Of a stretch of 64,000 bases of DNA, positions 22,646-33,839 are shown piece after piece. The stretch is from positions 1,496,001 to 1,560,000 of the forward strand of contig JADANN010000302.1 of NCBI GenBank assembly GCA_018806985.1, written 5' to 3'. A program made the position numbers and the translations under genes. This stretch comes from Angiostrongylus vasorum (taxonomy: Eukaryota; Nematoda; Chromadorea; Rhabditida; Metastrongylidae). The notes beneath the pieces were generated by a model. That model saw only the letters and a list, made by a program, of their open reading frames with translations. It was not told the origin of the DNA and did no database searches. Within the stretch, counting starts at the first letter, position 1, and each line of letters starts with the position of its first letter.

Positions 22646-23439
22646 AAATATTTGTTACTGCCCGCCGAATATCATCTGTCAGTGTCATCCGTTCATCGAT
22701 ATGATCATACGTTTACCACAATGGGTTGAGCCTTAGAAGCTCAAGAAGGGACGGATTTAGTCTTAAATGCTTTTCCATCTGTCGAGACACTTCTTTTGCT
22801 CCAAGCAAGCACGAAGTCAAATAATCTCAGATTTTTGATTGTGTGGAATAATTCGGTGATATTAGTGATATCTATAAAGTTGTTTTTTTGGGCATGTATT
22901 TCTCTCTATTTTCTTTGCAACAATGTTTTCTTTGTCTTCACTTTGTACATCTCGCTTATTTCCTTTTTTTTCATTTCGGAATCACTGTGTTTTCATTTCA
23001 GTACCATTGTGAATCGTGCTAGACATCGATGCATGGCACTCCATCAAGGCAACATCACAAGCTTCTTGTAAAAAAAACACATGATCAATTACACATCGAA
23101 TTTTCTTTCTTTTGCTTACTTTTGTTAACATCGTTGCTAATGTACGAATGGTCACCATGAATGAACGATGATTCATGTACGTCAAATGTTGTGGGTCTAC
23201 CTAGAAACTACTCAATACAGGCCGAAGATATATATGGAAACAATAAACTTGGGTCCGATAACTCTGCATCCTAATGTGAAAACACTGGGCTAATAAGGTC
23301 CAACAGTTAAAATACAAAATAAAACAGGAGGTCAGCTAGAAAGCGAAGTTGGGAATGTGACGGTTCAACTTCGCACTAGCTTCTATGGAAGAATTCTTTG
23401 GTTTCAATGTCGTCAATTTTACTTACTGCCTACTAAATT

Positions 23440-24205
23440 TTAATGGCAGGATATTATGTGGGTCTTCTACTAAATCTCGCGAAAGCGATGTTCATGAGGA
23501 GCGGATTGGTTTCGTATGCCCCATTCACGCTCAACGGAACGAATATCTCCGAATGCTCCAGTTATGTCTATCGAGGTAGGGAAATCAACATATTGAACGA
23601 CTTAGCTCCAGAGCTGAGAGCAAAAGGAAACAAACGGCTTGGGGAGCTTTTAAGAGCATCGAGGATGTAGTGAAGAGAACAAGGAACACCCGACTCCATG
23701 GCCACCCTTTCGACTAAATGGTACTTCCTGTCCTAACATATGCGTCAGAAACCTGGTCGCTGCGTAAGCAGGATGAAAGATCAGTCAGCATTATTGGACG
23801 CGCAGTCGAAAAGACGATGCTAAGAGTATCCCGTTTCACACAAGTGAGGGAATGGGATCCGAAGCTCCGACCTGCGTCAGACTATCAAAAATCAAAGATG
23901 CCGTTCTGTGCGGCAAAAAGTCAAAGATAAGGTGGGCCGGACACGTAATGCGTATGAATAACAACCGATGGACAAGAGCCGTTAGTGACTGGATGCCTCG
24001 GTATGTTAAATGCACTGCAGGAAGACCACTGACTCGATGATCAGAGTTCTTCACGAAAAGCCTAGAAGAAAGATATGATGCTCGACGAGTCCCTAGAGCC
24101 AGCCGAACCCACTGGGCCACTCTTGCACGCGACAAGGAAAAACGGAAGATTTACTGGCGCCCGCTCGAGTCACTCGATGATCAACGGGACTACAGGTGAC
24201 AGGTG
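23440..24205 (+). mobile_element. RTE LINE R2, 3' fragment
   Basis: Matches the 3' third of R3 on the opposite strand: post-RT region with SECSSYVYRGREIN, LPVLTYASETWSLRKQDERS, and KSKIRWAGHVMRMNNNRWTR. It ends at the family tail GGGACTACAGGTGACAGGTG. It is truncated at the 5' side, as is usual for LINE copies, and the frames are shifted near 23660 and 23930. Confidence 0.85.
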
Positions 24206-24211
24206 ATACAG

Positions 24212-24440
24212 GGTATTATGTGAAATATAACCATAATGCTGCTGAGACACTTGCGAAACTCCGAACCGCTGGTGTCTGCGGTGGGGACCCAACACGTTGT
24301 TACCCTTTCCGTGGTCTGACGCGTTCAAAATCACACCATGCGAGTTCTTCGTTTCGCCTGTCTCTGAGCCGTGTTATTGACCCATAGTCGCTATCAACAA
24401 TGACCCGTAAGCGGGACTGATCTGGGAAGCACAAATCTCT
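24212..24440 (-). repeat. SINE-B, copy 1
   Basis: Minus-strand SINE-B, directly after the RTE tail. The plus strand reads GCTGAGACACTTGCGAAACT..., then the complement of the tRNA-like head. SINE-B has a tRNA-like part (TGGTGTGGTGGTGAACGCG ... GTTCG.TCCCCACCGC) and a 3' part ATTTGCAAATATCTCAGCA-type. The same family occurs at 26655, 33366, 37535, 47672, 54434, 57985 and 62445. Confidence 0.7.
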
Positions 24441-25167
24441 TTTTGTTTCATTTGATTTGCTTCTTCTTCTACTATTCCTCCATGTTAAACCTTTTACCAT
24501 ATCCTCGCTGTAAAGATAGTGCATTTCTGAGTTGCCAAATGAGATGTACAGCACGTTTGATGGTTGATTATTCGTGCTTAGGCTGGAACCCCATGGATAG
24601 AGTGATTGCAGCTTTCTTCAACACAACGCTACACGTAGTCGCCATCCCTTGTGAACCGAAGGGAAACTTCAGTTTGAAAGCAGTTTGATACCCTGTGGAC
24701 CCTGGTGTTCATTTGCTATTACTGCGCTTCTGAATGGAAATAAAACTCATTCTAATCTTGGAAGACCCTATTGGAAAATGAACTACCAGTGTACATCGCT
24801 GCTTGTCTGCCAGTAACTCCTTCATCCACAATGACCCAGTAAACTACTGCGGCTTCGAATATTGAGCGCGATGGGGGGAATGATAGAAAAAAAACCAGTG
24901 CCCTTCGACAATACTAATGGAAGTTCAGCTGTCACATACAACGTTTAGTTGTAATGCGTAGCTCAAACCATCAACACCTATCGCATTTTCGGAGGATCAC
25001 AAGGCTGTAGCGATGGACAGATGAATTAGCCGGTCATTTAGGAAGAAGAGCAGATGACGGATGGGCAAAAGGTACTAGGTCGTACACTCCAAAACAACGC
25101 AAGCCCCTTCTCGGCTGACTATAGGATGGGTCGATGTGTTTGTGGTGCATATCAACTATTTGGGTCA

Positions 25168-25445
25168 TGAGTATCGCAATAGTTAGAGGTGTCCTGCAGT
25201 ACACACTTGTTCTTCGATTCAATCCAGCGCGTCGAACTTACCGCGCCTTCCACTGACCCGACGTCGGCAAATTGGCTTGGAAGGAAGGATAGCAGCGCTA
25301 ACTCAGCGCTTCGGTAGGACATAACAAGTTATTATATGGTCCATACATACATTCATTCAATCATCTCTAACAATGCTAAATGAAGTTGAATGCATGGCGC
25401 ATCCGTTACGGATTGACCAACATAGAAAGCTTCATCCTTTATTAG
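25168..25445 (+). repeat. SINE-A, copy 6
   Basis: Plus-strand, diverged copy: GATTCAATCC B-box remnant at about 25218, TTGGCTTGGAAGGAAGGATA body, and tail GATTGACCAACATAGAAAGC. Confidence 0.7.
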
Positions 25446-25534
25446 CTTTATCCCAATTAGACAAGATTTGCGCATGGGAATAATTCGCATGCGAAATACG
25501 CTACGCCTAAGAGCGTCACCGCTTCCCAGGACCG

Positions 25535-26478
25535 ACTTTCTATTAACTTCGGCATTGGATTATAAATGCGTCGTTTTCTGTTTCAGCAATTACGAGGTTG
25601 TTATACAGCATACGTTTACTTCCATCAAAAACACAATACAATCGTAGCTGGCGCTTCGGTAGTATCGCCTTCTTCAGAGCCTGGAAGGGTATACTGACAT
25701 GCAATTTACTAGGCCAAACGCTTCAATAACGCATACAGAAAAAACGAAAATCTATATGGTAATAACATGATCAGCAGCTTCTCGAAATACCCAGCGTTTC
25801 TTTCTACGTGTCTTCCACTGACGAAGAGAAGAACAGCTGATTATAGCCGCATATGGTTGATGATTGCACCACACCCCATCAAAATTGATGCGAACATACG
25901 GGGCCAGGTCGCGTGTGACATCTGGGCATTCCTCTCTACTATTCATTATAAGGTTCTTGGCATTTATCCAAAAAGCATAAAGAAGTTTGCGCGTTAGTCT
26001 TTGGGGATCCTGTGGAAAGATAGTGACTTTTATATCAAAATCGTCTTCGCTATGCTTTTTGTATCCTATGCGTCCCCAGTGGGGTACTCTGTCTTGGTTT
26101 TCTTTGGCCATCTAGGTGTTCTTTTATGCGGATACATAAAGGTCTGTCCATTTCGCCAATATATTAAGTACTACAAGAGATCAGGTATATCGTACCTGAA
26201 CACATGCAGTCACCGTTCCTTCCATAAGGGCTAATTACGCAATTCTGCGTTTCACATAGAAGGCCATACAGGCTGTTACGAACTAACTGGCGACGTAGAG
26301 TAGCCGGTGATACTTCAACTATCGCTGCCCCTATCGCTACCTTCGAGGCTCTGAAGAAGGCGATACTGCCGAAACGTCAGCTGCTGTTGTATTATGTGTT
26401 TTTATATAGAAGTAAATGTATGCTTTGTAACAACGTCGCGATTGCTGAACAAGAAAACGACGCATTTATGAGGGTCAC
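25535..26478 (-). mobile_element. Penelope-like element P6 (second PLE subfamily)
   Basis: Edges carry inverted motifs at 25647-25681 (minus) and 26347-26381 (plus, CTGAAGAAGGCGATACTGCC then GAAACGTCAGC). Outer ends read TTCGGCATTGGAT, and AATGCGTCGTTTTC with its complement. The interior is minus-strand nuclease sequence. The same subfamily gives P11 (38725) and P12 (49935). Confidence 0.75.
25752..26111 (-). pseudogene. PLE GIY-YIG nuclease C-terminus, degraded
   Basis: The frame has HSEDDFDIKVTIFPQDPQRL and NAKNLIMNSREECPDVTRDL, the region that follows the GIY-YIG core in this PLE group (compare DFEVRVTIFA at 32205). Upstream parts of the core, on the minus strand at about 26120-26290, are frame-shifted. 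Confidence 0.6.
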
Positions 26479-26654
26479 CATTATCGAAGAAAACAACCGC
26501 CATTGCTCTTCTTCTGTTACTGCTATCATCAGTTTTTTCTTCGCCTCTATAATAACATACTTTAGCGGATCTATTAACTATCATTAGTAACGTTATCAGA
26601 AATATGATCACATTTTGCTCTTGCTCTTGGAATGAAATGATGTTTAGGATTTTA

Positions 26655-26895
26655 ATCAACTGGGTTCAATGCCGATATGGGCTCCCCAGATCAATTCCGT
26701 TGACGGGTGATTGCTGACGGCACAGATCGATAGAACTAGCTGAGAGACAGGCGAAACGAAGGACCCGCATGGTGTGGTGGTGGACGCTTTACTCCCCCGG
26801 AGAGGACAATAGCGCGCTCTTTCCTCACCGCAAACAGTTGCGGTCCGGAGTTCTGCGAGTTCTGCAAATATCTCAGCAATCTTGTGGATGTTTAG
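26655..26895 (+). repeat. SINE-B, copy 2
   Basis: Plus-strand copy from the ACTGGGTTCAATGCCGATAT leader through GGTGTGGTGGTGGACGC and the GAGGACAATAGCGCGC segment to TCTGCAAATATCTCAGCA. The B-box region is degraded. Confidence 0.75.
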
Positions 26896-27711
26896 ACTGT
26901 TCAGCTTATACGAGGACGGCCTACATTTTCATTCCGCTTACGTTTCGAGGTCCTCGTCTCATTCGGATCCAGATTGATCCGAGTCCATGGTCCTCAGTCG
27001 TTCGTGCTCTCGACGTGGATTTTCTTTCTCGTACGAGTTGAGCCACTCGGTAGAGCCTCTTTTATACAGAACGGTTGATGTTGATTGTCCACTGATAACG
27101 ATAAGCATTCATGAAAACAATACATGCTGTATTAGTCGGTATTATACTAGGTAGCATTTAGGATTCTACTGAAGGTGCAGTTACCCTTAACGTTATCACT
27201 TTCAACAATACAAGTTGTATGCGATGCTATCAGCACTACCAAGGAAGGCTGCTTTCTCGCAAAGAATTAAGCATTTTAGAAGTGAGTGTCTAATGATGTT
27301 TTATTTTTCCTTAAGCATCAATGTTAGATGAAATTATGACCACCGAAATGGTGTTCTGGAAGAAAAGTGTTGCAGTAATCCTCCATACAACCAGAAGCAA
27401 AATTGCTACATCTTGGGAAACCACCTCTATTCAGTGGCAATATCAAGATTATATAAGTGCATACCTGTATAAACAGTTCGTAGACATAGTAATTACTGGT
27501 CCAAACGACTATTTTCGAAATCAGTTTGGTGCTCCCGTAAGCAAAATGGGAGCTATAGCCTCAGGGCTACAGCAGTAGCCTGGCATGAGAGAAGTCTGGG
27601 GTTCGATTCTGATACTCCCCTATATCTGCTCCATACGCTTTGTACGTTACGTTAAGGACTAAAAACAGTCTGCTTCTCCATCAATAGCAACAAATCAATC
27701 GGTGTACATAT

Positions 27712-27713
<2 letters not shown>
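26896..27713. other. Spacer; a weak tRNA-like stretch only
   Basis: No gene recognised. At about 27547-27617 a GGGAG...CTCCC pair encloses GGGGTTCGATTCTG, a B-box-like string, but the arms do not fold as a tRNA. It is at best an old tRNA-derived scrap. Confidence 0.35.

Positions 27714-27757
<44 letters not shown>
27714..27757. repeat. (AT)n microsatellite
   Basis: About 44 bases of uninterrupted AT dinucleotides just upstream of SINE-A copy 7. Confidence 0.95.
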
Positions 27758-27758
<1 letters not shown>

Positions 27759-27777
27759 GTATGCATACAAAAACTAA

Positions 27778-28045
27778 AAAAGCCCTCGGCGTTGATCATT
27801 CCCTGAGGGATGCACCATGTATTCGACTTCATTAAACATCGTTTGAGGCGATTGAATGCATATCTGGCCTTTTACAATAACTCGCGGTGGCCTACCAATG
27901 TATCGAGGCAGTGATGCTATCCTCCTAGACAAGTCTGGTGCCAATTTGTCAACCCCGGAAGGATGGAAGGTTTGCTGGGCTTGGGGAGCGGATGTCGATC
28001 CCATGCGTATTGCAAAGCGCATCCGACCACGCGCCACACACGTCA
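27778..28045 (-). repeat. SINE-A, copy 7
   Basis: Minus-strand copy. The plus strand has the tail complement GGCGTTGATCATTCCCTGAG, the body complement TCCTCCTAGACAAGTCTGG, and the B-box complement GATGTCGATCCCATG. It abuts the 3' end of RTE copy R3. Confidence 0.85.
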
Positions 28046-28155
28046 CTGTGTATTACCTGCATCACGTCTAGTCCCGCTGATCGTCGAGTGACTCGGCCGG
28101 GCGCCAGTAAATCTTCCGTTTATCCCTGTTACGTGCGAGAGTAGCCCAGTGGGTT

Positions 28156-28749
28156 CTACTCGATCTTTCTTCTAAGCTTTTTCGTTAAGAACTTTGACCA
28201 TCGAGTCGATGGTCTTCCTGCAGTGCGTTTAACATCCCGAGGAATCCAGTCACTAACGGCTCTTGTCCATCGGTTGTTATTCATACGCTTTACGTGTCCG
28301 GCCCACCACCGTATCTTCGACTTTTTGGCGTACAGAACGGCATCTTTGATTTTTGATAGCTGACGCAAGTCGGAGCATCGTACCCCTTCCCTCACTTGTG
28401 TGAATCGGGATACTCCTCGCATTGTCCTTTTGACTGCGCGTTCAATAACGTTGAGTGATCTTTCATCCTGCTTACCCAGCGACCAGGTTTCTGACGCATA
28501 CATTAGGGCAAGAAGTCCCATTAATTCGAAACAGTGGGCACGGAATCGGGTGTTCTTTGTCCTCTTCACTACATCCTCGATGCTCTTGAAAGCTCCATAA
28601 GCTGCTCGTTTCCTTCTGATCAGCTCTGGAGCTAAGTCGTTCATTATATTGATTTCCCGACTTCGATAGACATAACTGGAGCATTCGGAGATCCTCGTTC
28701 CGTTGAGCGTGAATGGAGCGTATGAAACCAATCCGTTCGTCATGAACAT
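28156..28749 (-). pseudogene. RTE post-RT region remnant
   Basis: A 197-codon frame with FTLNGTRISECSSYVYRSRE, LMYASETWSLGKQDERSLN, and IRWWAGHVKRMNNNRWTRAV, the conserved C-terminal part of RTE reverse transcriptase proteins. An extra Trp (IRWWAGH) differs from the IRWAGH of R2. Confidence 0.8.
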
Positions 28750-28767
28750 CGTTTTCGTGAGATTTAG

Positions 28768-29610
28768 TCAAAGACCAATCTTTCCACAAGCTTTACCAAA
28801 GTCGGCCAGCATACGTTCTCCTTGCTTAATGTTTGGTGTAATAATGACGATGTCATTAGCAAAGCGAAGATGGTGTAACTGCCGACCATCGATTTTCACT
28901 CCCATGTTATCCCATTCCAGTGTTCGCACGACATTCTGGAATGTGTCGCTAAATGATTTTGGCGAGATGGTATCACCTTGCATAATCCCTCTTTTGACAT
29001 CAATGTTAATATCGTTGAAGAATGGTGATATCTTGGTTGTAAAATTTTTGTACAGCTCACGAAGAATCTTTATGTACAGAGTAGGGACTCCTTGAGCACC
29101 AAGGGCTTCCATGACTGCTTCTATCCCTATTGAGTCAAAGGCCTTCTTTAAATCGATGAAAGTGAGACGTAGCGGTCTTTTGCACTCTCGCGACACTTCG
29201 ATGAGTCTTTTTATCGTGTGGGTGTGGTCCCTCGTAGCGAATCGCTTTCGAAACCATGCTTGCTCACATGGCTGCCCTTCGCCCAGTGTTCTGTCAATAC
29301 CGTCATGGATGACTGGAGTGAAAAGTTTGTAGACGACAGACATCAAGCAGATTGGGCGATAGTTGCTGATATCCTGTAGGTCACCCTTCTTGAACAATAG
29401 CACGGTCTTGCTGGTCTTCCACTGAGTAGGGACCTTGCATTCCCACAGGTAACGTGTGAAGAGCCGGACCAGTGTGTTTACGAGGACTGGCAGAACGTTC
29501 TTCAGGTGTTTTGATGTTATCCTCTCCGGAACGTGGTGCTGTTCGATTTTTCGTCGACGAAATGGCATGTTGGATTTCGGAAAGGAGAACCGTTGGTACA
29601 ACATATCCAT
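28768..29610 (-). pseudogene. RTE reverse transcriptase domain with FADD changed to FAND
   Basis: A 280-codon frame spanning the RT fingers and palm: ISNYRPICLMSVVYKLFT, LTFIDLKKAFDSIG (catalytic Asp kept), GIMQGDTISPKSFSDTF, and LRFANDIVIIT. The last box should be FADD; the first of the two catalytic Asp residues is Asn, encoded at 28855-28857. Even apart from the frameshifts, this RT would not polymerise. Confidence 0.85.
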
Positions 29611-30294
29611 CCTCCTTTATTTCATACGACGTAAAGTGGGCGTGGCTGTCGAGGAGATCTGAATAGTAATCGTGAATGATTTTTCTCCATTGCCTTTCTG
29701 GACGCTGTAACTGTTCCGTCTGGGCATCGGAGTGCAGTCCTCTTGGTTTTGTAATTGGCGAAGCTTGGGTGGGCCTTGCGAATGCTTTTCCCAGCCTCTG
29801 CAACTTCGACCATTACTGCTGCTCTTCTCTCTTTAAGATCTTTTATCGCCTGTCTGCACTGTTTTGCAAGTTCGGACGTTAGTTCGCGGTTGCCAGCAGC
29901 TCGTGCGATTCCACGCCGGCGTATCAGCTCGAGTGTTCCTGGAGGCAGACGTCTCTTTGTGACTTTCGGATTCTCAACTTTCATAGCGTTAACGTGAAGA
30001 TGTTGAATGAGCCAATTTTGAATTTGGCCGCTTTTTTCTCCTTTCCGCGAGAAATAGAATCTTGCACGGTGGAGGTGATGGTCTGATGCCGTGGAGAATT
30101 TTTGGGACAATAGGACATCGGTTAGACAAAACCTTCTATTTACTATGAGCTGGTCTATTTCGCTATGGTACTCTCCACTGGGAGACTCCCACTTTCAGCG
30201 TTGAGGGTGGGGCTTCTGGAATTGCGCGTTGCTATGTGAATAGTCTTGGTCGTCATGATAAACTCAAACAGCCGCTCATTCTGTTCGCTCCATT

Positions 30295-30770
30295 CTAATC
30301 CGTGGGTCCCAGTGTGACGTTCTGCAGACGTTCTTGAGACGTTCTTCTTGGTCCAGTCTTGGCGTTGAAATCTCCAGTGATAACCTTGAAGAATCTATGG
30401 TCTTCTCTGTAGAACTTCTCTAAGTCCATATAGAACGCTTCGACTTCTTCTTCGTCATAGTTTGATGTCGGCGCGCAAACGACGAAGATTCTCAAACCCG
30501 ATAATGATCCACATCTTTTTAATCGTAAACCTCCGATTCGGGTTGTTAGTTGTTCGAATGAATCGATGTTCATGGACAAAGCCGTGTTGACGAGAACGCC
30601 GACGCCGCCAACTCCTCTACTGTCGCATGTTCCGAGGAACAGTTCTTCTCCGGTGTCACAGACGGCGTTGAATGGATGGCGTTGCTCGTTTCGACAGGAC
30701 GATTACGTCTTAGCTTAACTTTCTTGCTTGCATGATTATGTCTTCTATCGAGGACTCGGATGCAAGGCAT
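30295..30770 (-). pseudogene. RTE endonuclease fragments
   Basis: Two frames: 30295-30579 with [37 protein letters not shown] and the intact active-site GDFNAKTGPRR; and 30570-30770 with the earlier part, frame-shifted. In contrast to R1, the GDFN motif is in frame here. Confidence 0.8.
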
Positions 30771-31358
30771 TGTAATTACAGATCGTCACTAAGTTCTTCG
30801 TGATCCAGGCAGCTGCCATTGGCCCTGAGATTTTAGCAGCCTCTCCGTACTCGTTCTACCCAACGCTGCCGAATTAGGGGCTCTTCCAGGGTAAGGGGAA
30901 TAAGGGCCCGTTTTTTTTTACTGTGTTTAGCATTTTTGATACCCACGTATAGCTTGCAGGGCTCTGAACGTGGGGGCTGGGTGTATTCACGGGTAGCTTG
31001 CCAGGGTCTCCCAGAATGGACATGGTGCTTATTTGTTGGAGGCGACTCCTAACCACCTCCATTATGCTTCGCTATCACTTGATTAGGCTTTTGGCCGAAT
31101 TGACTCGTAGAATACAATCCGCATAGACTAGAATGCACCCCACACACGCATGCATGAATACGCTTTGTAAATACAAAAAGTATGTGCCAAATCGGCGCAG
31201 CAGAAGCAGAGAGTCCGTCCCCTAGATCCACCTGCGTCTCAGGGAAGCAAACGTCGCTTTTGTTCCGCGATTAACCCCTTATCCGCCACCTGGGGCGCGC
31301 CACGTAGCCTCGCGACTAACCGGCTATCGGGATCCCTCATATGAGGGAGATCCGTGGG

Positions 31359-31361
<3 letters not shown>

Positions 31362-31438
<77 letters not shown>

Positions 31439-31507
31439 TATATACATATATATATACATATATATATACATATATATATATACATATATATATACATATA
31501 TATATAT
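31362..31507. repeat. (TA)n microsatellite with TACATA interruptions
   Basis: About 145 bases of TA dinucleotides, the second half interrupted by regularly spaced TACATA. It lies 17 bases outside the 5' end of RTE R3. Confidence 0.95.
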
Positions 31508-31789
31508 GCTTAATGCGGAAGAGTAATGCCCGTTTTAGCTTCTGATTTTGATCTCAGTTTACCGAATGGTAATGTACCTCCAAGGCTTCTTCTCCTAGCG
31601 TTATCATCATAGCTAGGAGCGTGTCCGACATTTCCATACGGAATCACAGCAACGAGTCAATTCAACTCCCTCTGTGGAGTGACTATGTGAGAGGACCTGC
31701 TACGGTTGTAGTCGAATACTCGTTATATCCTCACTGTGGTGAGAAAAATGTGTGAAGTAATGGTAAAGAAGTATTTCCCCTTTCTTCGT

Positions 31790-33135
31790 ATTCTTGTTGA
31801 GCAAACACGAGGTGTTATTTTTTATTCTTTATTCACGAACAAGCTGACGTTTCGGCGGATTTCGCCTTCCTCAGAGCTTGGAAAGGTCAATTTGACAGCA
31901 ATTTATTCGGCCAAATACCTCTATAACCAAACAGAGAAAATGCTGAACCAAGATTTCAATCACATTGAACACAGCTTTGCACACTCACCGCTTTCTATGA
32001 GGCTTCCACTGAGTATGCCGCGTGGAAACCAACCGCACAGAGATCACATAGAAGCATAATATGCCCATCCCATCAAAATAACAGCCTTATATACTGCCCA
32101 ATATCACGCGTGATAATGAGGCATTCTTCTCTGCAGTTCATTTTCGGATTTCTGGAGTTAATCCAGAACGCCTCCAGAGTTTTGCGCGCTTGTGTTCTCG
32201 ATTCCTATGCGAAGATCGTGACACGTACTTCAAAGTCCTCCCCGCTATGTCTCTGGGTCCTATGCGTGCCTAGTGGGGTATTTGGTTTACGTTTGCCGAC
32301 TAAGTGTTTTTTTATGCGGACACAGAGTGGTCTGCCCGTTTCGCCAATGTATTCGTCTCCGCACACTTTAAAGGAGATCAGATAAACTGTACTCGAGCTC
32401 ATGCAATCACCGTCTCTACCATTAGGGCAAACTATGCAATTTTGCGTTGCACATAGACGGTCATATAGGGGGTTACGAACTAGTTGGCGCCTAAGATTAC
32501 TCGGTGGCATTTCAACTACGTTTACCGAATTCTCTAGACCCGCCCTTCTTAAGCAACGTTTTATAGTTGCACTTACATCATTTGAGATGAAGGGTAGGAT
32601 AAACGGGACCATTTTATCGCTAGAGTTGTCGTTTGGAGGCCTAGGATTTCCTCTACACCTGTCCCGAGCTACAGTTTCGTAGCCACTGGAAATGGCTATT
32701 TGCCGCGCCAAGTTCCCGGGACTCTTCTCTCTGCTCTCTTCCCGTGCACACGTTGGTTGCTGTTCGAAACATGTTTCTTACCAGCGCCCTTTTCGTGTGA
32801 GAGGGGTGAGAAGAGAGGTAATGAACCAAGATGTTTTTTATTACTTAGCTTCCATGTGGACTCTTTGCGGTTGGTCTCTAAGTGTGCAAAGAAGCTATTG
32901 TGTGTTCAATGTGATTGAAATCTTGGTTCAGCATTTTCTCTGTTTGGTTATGGAAGTGTTTGGCCGAATAGATTGCTGTCAACTTGACCTTTCCAGGCTC
33001 TGGGGAAGGCGAAATCCGCCGAAACGTCAGCTTGTTCGTCAATAAAGAATGAAAATAACACCTCGTGTTTGCTCAACAAGAATACGAAGAATTACTTGAT
33101 CAATGCCGAGGTTAATAGAAAGTCGGACGTGGGAG
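31790..33135 (-). mobile_element. Penelope-like element P7
   Basis: Bounded by inverted terminal segments (TCTTGTTGAGCAAACACGAG at the left, its complement at the right, then GATCAATGCCGAGGTTAATA). Motifs lie at 31843-31878 (minus) and 32996-33031 (plus, CTGGGGAAGGCGAAATCCGC then CGAAACGTCAGC). Flanks ATTTCCCCTTTCTT at the left and TTTTCCCCTTTGTT at the right look like a slightly diverged duplication. The interior is minus-strand nuclease sequence; the RT part is missing. Confidence 0.85.
32205..32711 (-). pseudogene. PLE GIY-YIG nuclease domain, best copy
   Basis: A 168-codon frame. It holds the linker ISSGYETVARDRCRGNPR, the helix ATIKRCLRRAGLENS, a cysteine cluster (CATQNCIVCPNGRDGDC), and the GIY-YIG core in the form VYLIS...DEYIGETGRPL. 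The conserved IKKHL, GTHR and DFEVRVTIFA follow. In EN-plus Penelope elements this domain nicks DNA to prime reverse transcription. The frame is open over the whole domain, but the RT is lost from this copy. Confidence 0.85.
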
Positions 33136-33365
33136 TTATTTTCCCCTTTGTTGACAGAAAGAATCAAACAGAAAGACATTGAGGAAATTAAAAAAGGCTG
33201 TCCACAAATCTGATCTGTCCTAAACTTCAACAGCAAGTTTACTAGTTATAGTAAGTCCTCTATATACATGCCATTCTTTTCTCAAAATTTCGACTTCGTT
33301 ATTTCAACGAGTTTTTGTTGAAATTGCAAGCGTGCAAAAGTATATTTCAAATCTGTTGAGTGGAA

Positions 33366-33690
33366 TACAACCACAACGTTGCTGAGATATTTGCAAAACT
33401 CTGGACCACAGGTATCTAAGGTGAGAAACGAACGTGCTATTGTCCTTTCCGGGAGTAAAAAGCAATCAACCGTCAACAGTGCTGTTGGCGCTGATCGATA
33501 CAATTAGCTGAGAGACAGGTGAAACCAAGGACTCGCATGGTGTGGTAGTGAACGCGTTACTCCCCGGAAAGGACAATAGCGCGTTCGTTTCTCACCTTAG
33601 ATACCTGTGGTCCAGAGTTTTGCAAATATCTCAGCAACGTTGTGGTTGTATTTCGCGTAGTACCCTGCCGTGAAAATTGTAGTATGCAGA
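33366..33690. repeat. SINE-B inverted pair with near-identical 88-bp arms
   Basis: 33366-33453 and 33563-33650 are reverse complements with one mismatch in 88 bases. Each arm is the 3' half of SINE-B. The loop of about 110 bases carries the tRNA-like head of the plus-strand copy (GGTGTGGTAGTGAACGCG). After the right arm the copy runs on to about 33690. Confidence 0.9.
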
Positions 33691-33839
33691 AAATAAAAGG
33701 TAAAACAATCTGTTAAGTGGGTTCTTCACAGTTAAGATCTAGAATCGATTTTCTTCTACTCGCTTCTCGAAGTATATTTATTTTCCATTCTGTTAATATT
33801 CAAGTGTATCATAGTATTGAAAATAACTGCTTTCGAACT

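Larger units (their letters stand above)
28070..31345 (-). mobile_element. RTE-type LINE R3, near full length, inactive
   Basis: The best-preserved RTE in the window, on the minus strand. The 5' end near 31345 matches R1, the endonuclease lies at about 30295-30770, the linker at 29622-30110, the reverse transcriptase at 28768-29610, and the post-RT region at 28156-28749. The 3' end is CCGGCCGAGTCACTCGACGA near 28085. At least four frameshifts separate these blocks. A long (TA)n array lies just outside the 5' end. Confidence 0.9.

Noticed and set aside
23002..23071. Possible last exon on plus after TTTCATTTCAG, or an internal exon on minus with a donor GTACTG
   Set aside because: Both strands look equally exon-like, and neither has a partner exon, so I cannot choose.
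27547..27617. tRNA gene
   Set aside because: B-box-like GGTTCGATTCTG and a terminal GGGAG/CTCCC pair, but no valid D or anticodon arm.
31341..31545. Open frames of alternating Ile and Tyr
   Set aside because: Pure translation of the (TA)n microsatellite; same for 36251-36552.
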